From the NCBI GenBank assembly GCA_015655125.1, contig JAATFP010000055.1, positions 1-49,728 on the forward strand: a stretch of DNA of 49,728 nt. Reading direction: 5' to 3'. The translations under genes were made by a program, and so were the position numbers. Below the pieces are notes generated by a model that saw only the letters and a list, made by a program, of their open reading frames with translations, was not told where the DNA came from and did no database searches. Numbering within the stretch: the stretch's first letter is position 1; each line of letters starts with the position of its first letter. Origin of the DNA: Chitinophagales bacterium. GTDB lineage: Bacteria; Bacteroidota; Bacteroidia; Chitinophagales; Chitinophagaceae. Positions 45,373 to 49,728 of this stretch are shown here, piece after piece.

Positions 45373-45743
45373 GGGGCTGACCGGTTTTGACAGCATAGAT
45401 CTTTGCAAGTGTAAGCATGTAGTGCGTTGGATAATTAGCACTTAAATCTGAATATTCAAACTTTATATGGCAATACTCAGTATGCCATGGCTGCTTAATC
45501 GATAGATTAGCATCCATTAGGGCCGCCGAGCAGGTTCGCCTGTTACCATGTTCCGCCGCCGACTCAAAACAAAAACGGGCCGCTTCAGCCGGATGATGTG
45601 ACGGTTGACTAAGACCATTCTTCTAAGGATAATGTTGGTTGGTTAGGTTCCTGCATTACCCCGACAATTAATAACTAAATAAACATGTAGAAAGCTTGTG
45701 GTGAATATGTTTGGACCAGGGTTCGATTCCCTGCAGCTCCACC
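45373..45743 (+). ncRNA. ssrA: Transfer-messenger RNA (tmRNA)
   Basis: Rescues ribosomes stalled on broken messages. The 5' end GGGGCTGACCGGTTTTGACA and the 3' end GGTTCGATTCCCTGCAGCTCC give the tRNA-like part; GGGGCTG pairs with CAGCTCC over seven positions (one G-U) and the T-arm is standard. The 3' end reads ACCC, so a full CCA is not encoded. The tag frame is GGC at 45469 to TAA at 45496-45498, giving GNTQYAMAA. This fits Bacteroidota tags that begin with glycine, but ends in AMAA where ALAA is usual. Length about 371 bases, normal for the family. Confidence 0.93.
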
Positions 45744-45745
45744 CG

Positions 45746-45814
45746 TAAAATCGCTGTAACCCACCCAATGGAGTTAATCTAAATAAAGACTCAGCGGACG
45801 TTACAGCGATTTTA
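45746..45814. repeat. Inverted repeat directly after tmRNA
   Basis: TAAAATCGCTGTAAC (45746-45760) and GTTACAGCGATTTTA (45800-45814) are perfect 15-base inverted arms around a 39-base loop, starting three bases past the tmRNA end. It may be a transcript end for ssrA or the edge of an integrated element. A 12-base palindrome (45813-45824) follows. Confidence 0.7.
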
Positions 45815-45824
45815 TCTTAAGATA

Positions 45825-46086
45825 CCTTCGCAAAATATCCATTATATTTTTTGCACTAAAAGTACAAGTCATCCAGTACAACCATGCGGATCAAGGAAAA
45901 TGACAGTAAAGTATCCATACTTTACCAGACAACAACGATTAACCCGCGCCGGCATCAGGAACAATTTGGATGCCTGCTGTAGAAATGATATTGATAAAAT
46001 GCCCCGTTTTGTAATATACTGTTGAATGCAGGTAATCCTTCAACTTAGGGCATATTTTAACCGACGGCGTAACTCAAGGGACCTCA
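45825..46086. other. Intergenic region with small hairpin and short open frame
   Basis: About 260 bases downstream of tmRNA without a gene I can support. It contains an 8-bp hairpin GTAAAGTA/TACTTTAC (45906-45925) and a 32-codon plus-strand frame from ATG 45884 to TAG 45982 with no recognised similarity. Confidence 0.5.
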
Positions 46087-46491
46087 TTATTCATAAAGTT
46101 CCCAGTATTGGTCATCGATAAAGCGTACAAAAGCCTCGCTTGTAAATATTTCTCTATAATCTTTGTCTTCATCAAGGAGATAAAAACTTCCTTCTTTTTT
46201 CATTACGGCGCTATAGCTCATATTCGCCTGGAAGGGCGTGTCAAAATAGTAAAGTTTACCTTCCTCTTCACAAACTTTATTGAATACGGAATAGAGAAAC
46301 AAAAGCCGGGTTTCACGAAGCACCTCGGTAATTTCATCGATGACTTTTGAATAGTGTTTAGGCGTGTTTATTTTATTAATGTCAAAATCTTCTTTGAGTA
46401 ATTTTATGTTGTCGCTCCAGGGTTTGGCTTCAAAATTATTTGAAATATTTTCAATCTCGCGAGACAGTTCCTTTAATTCCTCCTTTGTCAT
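46087..46491 (-). CDS. Hypothetical acidic protein
   Basis: A 134-residue protein I do not recognise. It is acidic, without signal peptide or membrane segment, with helical heptad-like stretches at the start (KEELKELSREIENISNNFE) and an aromatic, acidic end (FIDDQYWELYE). The AT-rich base use differs from the housekeeping genes to its right and suggests acquired DNA beside the tmRNA gene. A small same-strand open frame ends 37 bases upstream. Size, charge and pairing would suit an immunity or antitoxin protein, but no family motif supports that. Confidence 0.6.
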   Translation of the reverse strand: MTKEELKELSREIENISNNFEAKPWSDNIKLLKEDFDINKINTPKHYSKVIDEITEVLRETRLLFLYSVFNKVCEEEGKLYYFDTPFQANMSYSAVMKKEGSFYLLDEDKDYREIFTSEAFVRFIDDQYWELYE

Positions 46492-46528
46492 GTGTGTAAA
46501 GTATTTTTTGAGTATTTATTTTTTTATA

Positions 46529-46747
46529 TCAGTTGAAATCATTGATATCGCCTGGCTCATATTTACCAGGCTCAACCGCGCATTCGACTTTGAATATTCT
46601 TAAATCATTTTCAAGCAAATTTGCAAAAAAATATCCGGCACCATAAACGGTTTTGTAATTAAAAAATATATCTGCGTGGCAATACATAAATTCTAAGTGA
46701 AGGTTGTAATGATACGGTACAACAATATTATGAAAAATCCCCTGCAC
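46529..46747 (-). CDS. Small hypothetical or truncated protein
   Basis: A 72-codon frame starting at GTG, or 52 codons from the ATG at 46685-46687. The C-terminal half (TVYGAGYFFANLLENDLRI, then VECAVEPGKYEPGDINDFN) reads like real protein, with a mixed fold-like pattern and an acidic tail. The start is not convincing, so it could be the 3' end of a once larger gene. It is followed on the same strand by the 134-residue gene. No function can be given. Confidence 0.35.
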   Translation of the reverse strand: MQGIFHNIVVPYHYNLHLEFMYCHADIFFNYKTVYGAGYFFANLLENDLRIFKVECAVEPGKYEPGDINDFN

Positions 46748-46911
46748 TTATTTATCAGTAACAAATTCATATGCGTTCTATAAAAAACATCACACCTTAA
46801 ACGCCGCTACTTGATTTATTTGTAAGTGAAAAAGCGACAAATGTGACGACGGGCTTTATTCACTATTAAATAAATTATCCATTATCCCTAGCTTTACAAA
46901 AACTCTACTGC

Positions 46912-47544
46912 ATGAATTTTGCTCAAACGCCCGTTACATTCATTATCATCGCTATCAACATTCTCTTTTCCATCGCTGGTTTTTACAACGACGATGTGAT
47001 CAATAAGAACGTCTTCTGGCCCTACGGCATCAAGCGCCGCAATCAGTACTGGCGGTTCATTACCGCAGGATTTTTACACGCCAGCTGGCAGCATTTGTTC
47101 TTCAACATGTTCACTTTTTATTTCTTCGGGCGCACGGTAGAATATGTTTTTAATGCAGGGCAATTAGGAGGCGCGGTGTCGGTGGTGCTTTTATATATTG
47201 TAGCGCTGGTGGGCTCTATCGTTACGAGTTATGTAAAGCAACAGGATAATCCGTCGTATACTTCATTGGGCGCGTCGGGTGCGGTTTCGGCTTTTGTGTT
47301 TGCTGCGGTGCTGTTTGACCCGTGGGCAAAATTTTATTTCATCATTCCGGCCATCGTTTTTGCGATCATCTATATCTGGTACTGCGTATACATGAGCAGG
47401 CAAAATGCAGACCGGATCAATCACGATGCACATTTGTGGGGATCGCTGATCGGTGTGGGTTTTACGCTGATATTAGTGGCGGTAAAAAACCCGGCATTGT
47501 TCGATTTTATGCTCAGCCAGCTGACGCATCCCAGGTTCCGATAA
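46912..47544 (+). CDS. Rhomboid-family intramembrane serine protease
   Basis: A 210-residue membrane protein with about six helices. Signs of the family: WRFITAGFLHASWQHLFFNM between the first helices, the nucleophile S122 in SLGASGAVSAF, and the catalytic histidine H174 in HDAHLWGSLIG. It cuts membrane proteins within the lipid layer; its substrates are unknown. The gene is single, convergent with tilS, with a palindromic repeat between them. TAGCTTTA about 24 bases upstream is close to a -7 element. Confidence 0.93.
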   Translation: MNFAQTPVTFIIIAINILFSIAGFYNDDVINKNVFWPYGIKRRNQYWRFITAGFLHASWQHLFFNMFTFYFFGRTVEYVFNAGQLGGAVSVVLLYIVALVGSIVTSYVKQQDNPSYTSLGASGAVSAFVFAAVLFDPWAKFYFIIPAIVFAIIYIWYCVYMSRQNADRINHDAHLWGSLIGVGFTLILVAVKNPALFDFMLSQLTHPRFR

Positions 47545-47567
47545 TTGATAATCTTACATATCTACAA

Positions 47568-47615
47568 TGTCAGCCTGCGCTTGCCAAAGGCGCCTTCAAC
47601 TAGTTGAGGCTGACA
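47568..47615. repeat. REP-like palindromic repeat between convergent genes
   Basis: TGTCAGCCT (47568-47576) and AGGCTGACA (47607-47615) form the outer stem; inside are GCGC/GCGC arms and a CAACTAGTTG palindrome. Related to the repeat at 1-31. It probably also ends transcription of the rhomboid gene and tilS. Confidence 0.65.
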
Positions 47616-47637
47616 GCATTTTCTATTTTTACCATTA

Positions 47638-48963
47638 CTAAGTGAATGAAAGATTGATAACCGAAGTAGTTTTCCCGGTGATCTTAAACCGGTCGTCTAT
47701 CCGATGACCGATGACCCATACGATGCGCTTGTCGCTTTCCATCACCCAGGTATTTTCTTTTTCGAGCAGTGACAATTTCTGATCGATAAAAAAGCGACTC
47801 AGTTTCTTTTTCTTTTTCATTCCAAGCGGATAAAAATAATCGCCCTGCTTCCATCGGCGGATGATGAGTGGAAAACGGATATCCGCTGCTGTTAGCTGCG
47901 CGATGTTTTTAGCAGGCTCGATCTTTTGCGGCGCTGAATGTTGCCGGATGTTTATTTTGCCTGCAGGAAAGGTAATTTCGTGAATATTCTTTTCCAGTAA
48001 AAAAATAGAATTATCAGGTGCAGACAGCGCCGAAACGATCAGCCATTTCCGGTTACGCAAAATACGATGCGTGGATGACAGCACGTATTTACCGCTTTCG
48101 GCATGCAATAATTTTTCCACTTCGGCCGACTGCGCAGGCGAGAAATTAAAACCGCCGATGATCTCAAACAATACCGTATTCAAAGCCGGCATTCGCAAAA
48201 GCTTCTGCACCGAAATATGATATTCTCCCCCAACCCGTATCAGTAAAGAATCTTTCGTTTTTTGTATAGCCGCATTGTAGATATCGTTCACTTCTTTAAA
48301 ACGGTGAACATTATCGAACAGATTTTCTTTCACCTGCGGGAAAACCTTTTCCAGTGCCGGAATCAACTGGTTGCGGAAATAATTCCGGGTGTATTTATCG
48401 CTGCTGTTGCTGCTGTCTTCCCGAAAAGAAAGCTCCTGTTTTTTTGCGTACGTAAGAATAGTTTCTTTTGAGGCAAACAAGAGGGGCCGTACTATCTTTT
48501 GCTGCTTTGGTAATATTCCCTTCAAGCCATTGATACCCGTACCCTTAAAAAAATTTATGAGCATGGTCTCCACATCGTCGTCGGCATGATGGGCAGTGAG
48601 TAAAAATGAAACGGGCATTCCCGATATCAATTCATCGAACCATGCATACCGCAGTTCCCTTGCCGCCACCTGGATGCTGACTTTATTATCTGCCGAATAT
48701 TTTTCGGTATCAAATCTTTTTACAAAAAAAGGAACATTCATTTTTTCTGCAAATGCTTTTACGAATTGTTCATCGCCATCGCTTTCTTCATTACGCAGCT
48801 GAAAATTGCAATGCGCAATCGAAAAATCAAAGCCGGCTTCTTTGCAAAGATCACATAAAACAATGCTGTCAACCCCTCCACTAACGGCCACGAGCAGGTG
48901 ATCTTTTGAATAAAAAAGATTTTCCTTTTGAATGTATTTTTTGAAAGAATTAAACAGCTCCAT
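47638..48963 (-). CDS. tilS: tRNA(Ile)-lysidine synthetase
   Basis: About 441 residues from the ATG at 48961-48963; the frame extends nine codons to a TTG, judged too long. Ligates lysine to C34 of tRNA-Ile (CAU) so that it reads AUA. The PP-loop SGGVDSIVLCDL binds ATP; HCNFQLRNEESDGDEQFV, LTAHHADDDVETMLINFFKGTG and RPLLFASKETILTYAKK are typical of TilS, as is the C-terminal DYFYPLGMKKKKKLSRFFID domain. Length is normal. Essential and single-copy in most bacteria. Confidence 0.95.
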   Translation of the reverse strand: MELFNSFKKYIQKENLFYSKDHLLVAVSGGVDSIVLCDLCKEAGFDFSIAHCNFQLRNEESDGDEQFVKAFAEKMNVPFFVKRFDTEKYSADNKVSIQVAARELRYAWFDELISGMPVSFLLTAHHADDDVETMLINFFKGTGINGLKGILPKQQKIVRPLLFASKETILTYAKKQELSFREDSSNSSDKYTRNYFRNQLIPALEKVFPQVKENLFDNVHRFKEVNDIYNAAIQKTKDSLLIRVGGEYHISVQKLLRMPALNTVLFEIIGGFNFSPAQSAEVEKLLHAESGKYVLSSTHRILRNRKWLIVSALSAPDNSIFLLEKNIHEITFPAGKINIRQHSAPQKIEPAKNIAQLTAADIRFPLIIRRWKQGDYFYPLGMKKKKKLSRFFIDQKLSLLEKENTWVMESDKRIVWVIGHRIDDRFKITGKTTSVINLSFT

Positions 48964-49076
48964 TTTTGTATCGTAAAAGTTCAGGATCAAAGTTCAGGAT
49001 TCATCGTTAAAGGTTAAAAACAGTTCCCGGATAAGTTAATGAACTGTGTTGGAAAACCCCGAACCCGAACCTTGAA

Positions 49077-49388
49077 TTACTCTTCTATATCCTCCAGCGC
49101 GCCCTGCAATTCATTATAGCTGTGGTTATCACCCGCATTTTTAGCCTCCTCCATACCTCTTTTATAAACACGGATGGCCCGGTCGTAGTCTGCTACCCTT
49201 TCCAGCAATTTCCCCAGGTGATAGTAAGAGCCGATATAGGTTGGCTCCCGCAGCAATATTTCGTTGAACAACTTTCGCGCTTCCTCGTCGTTCCCCACTT
49301 TTACATATTCCAGCGCCAATGCATGCTGCAAAAAGCTGTCCTTGTCATTTGTCTTCAAAAATTCCAGTAATTTCTCTATCCTGCTCAT
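49077..49388 (-). CDS. Small TPR-repeat protein
   Basis: A 103-residue cytoplasmic protein made of about three tetratricopeptide repeats (FLQHALALEYVKVGNDEEA, IGSYYHLGKLLERVADYDRA, then a shorter third). No signal peptide or catalytic motif. Such small TPR proteins act as binding scaffolds; the partner is unknown. It is divergent from etfB. Confidence 0.85.
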   Translation of the reverse strand: MSRIEKLLEFLKTNDKDSFLQHALALEYVKVGNDEEARKLFNEILLREPTYIGSYYHLGKLLERVADYDRAIRVYKRGMEEAKNAGDNHSYNELQGALEDIEE

Positions 49389-49435
49389 GGTATAATTTTT
49401 TTTGCCCGGCCGCGTAAACTATCTTCGTAATCCTA

Positions 49436-49443
49436 TATATTTG
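49436..49443 (+). promoter_or_regulatory. Possible -7 element upstream of etfB
   Basis: TATATTTG matches TAnnTTTG and lies 72 bases before the etfB start. I see no well-spaced -33 TTTG, so this is a weak call. Confidence 0.35.
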
Positions 49444-49514
49444 CACATAGTTGCATAAACAACTTTTATTCGTTCACTTGATTTCTCCCCTGGAGATTGT
49501 TTTAAAATTGCATT

Positions 49515-49728
49515 ATGAAAATATTGGTTTGCATTAGTAAAACGCCGGACACAACGGCAAAAATAGCTTTCACAGACAACAATACGAAATTTGCCGACGC
49601 GGGTGTTCAATGGATCATCAATCCTTACGACGAATGGTACGCGCTGGTTCGCGCCATTGAGTTGAAAGAAGCGGATCCGTCCACGGTATTACATTTATTA
49701 AATGTTGGCAGCGCCGAGAGCGAGCCGA
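49515..49728 (+). CDS. etfB: Electron transfer flavoprotein beta subunit, 5' part
   Basis: Begins at ATG 49515 and runs off the window end after 71 codons. MKILVCISKTPDTTAKIAF followed by NPYDEWYALVRAIELKE is the N-terminus of EtfB, which with EtfA passes electrons from acyl-CoA and other dehydrogenases to the respiratory chain. etfA is expected just beyond the window. Confidence 0.92.
   Translation, partial: MKILVCISKTPDTTAKIAFTDNNTKFADAGVQWIINPYDEWYALVRAIELKEADPSTVLHLLNVGSAESEP

Noticed and set aside
45746..45814. CRISPR-like or attachment-site reading of the repeat after tmRNA
   Set aside because: It is a single inverted pair, not an array, and no direct copy of the tmRNA 3' end is visible elsewhere in the window.
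45884..45982. Short plus-strand frame (32 codons) downstream of tmRNA as an integrase N-terminus
   Set aside because: The idea fits the location, but the sequence shows no recombinase motif and the frame closes too early.
49419..49610. Minus-strand 63-codon frame over the etfB start
   Set aside because: The plus-strand etfB N-terminus is unmistakable, so the minus frame is a shadow.

Overview
The window looks like chromosome of a free-living, glycan-degrading Bacteroidota, most likely family Chitinophagaceae. The signs are a SusC/SusD pair driven by an ECF sigma/FecR switch, DUF4270 and DUF4907 proteins, a type IX secretion sorting tail, LytS/LytTR pairs, CheB/CheR-linked hybrid kinases, and TAnnTTTG-type promoters. 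Family placement is inferred from gene content, not from a marker-gene search.

Layout. (1) 0-9 kb: two LytS-type kinase/LytTR regulator pairs and one receiver-less LytTR protein surround two small envelope gene pairs: DUF4270 lipoprotein plus outer-membrane protein (minus strand) and kelch lipoprotein plus DUF4907 lipoprotein (plus strand). (2) 9.1-11.7 kb: a TonB-dependent-receptor-like barrel. (3) 11.8-37.3 kb: a large polysaccharide utilisation locus, read on the minus strand from right to left: ECF sigma, FecR, SusC with an STN domain, SusD, LamG lipoprotein, a type IX-secreted PKD-like protein, a seven-haem cytochrome c, GH30, an intact GH144-type enzyme, a second GH144-type gene interrupted by one in-frame TAG, a C-terminal scrap of a third, GH43-like, SGNH hydrolase, GH3, a TPR sensor kinase and a second GH3. 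The enzyme set suggests beta-glucan, possibly beta-1,2- and/or beta-1,6-linked; this is inference. (4) 37.5-45.1 kb: a signalling cluster with a single-domain receiver on the plus strand, then on the minus strand a REC-PAS kinase, a 1,207-residue hybrid kinase with three receivers, a receiver, CheR and CheB. No CheA, CheW or MCP is present. (5) 45.37-45.74 kb: tmRNA with a readable tag frame, followed by about 1.1 kb of AT-rich DNA holding two unrecognised small genes. (6) 46.9 kb to the end: housekeeping genes (rhomboid protease, TilS, TPR protein, 5' part of etfB).

How the genes fit together. The PUL has the usual sensing chain: the STN domain of SusC reports substrate to FecR, which controls the sigma factor. 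Secreted or periplasmic GH144, GH30 and GH43 enzymes would cut glycan and the GH3 enzymes would release glucose. Hairpins split the locus into SusCD(-LamG), the type IX-secreted gene, and the cytochrome-to-GH3 run. The strongest oddities are GH144 decay (one nonsense codon and one fossil C-terminus beside an intact paralogue), the haem protein heading the enzyme operon, and the LytTR-framed DUF4270/kelch/DUF4907 block.
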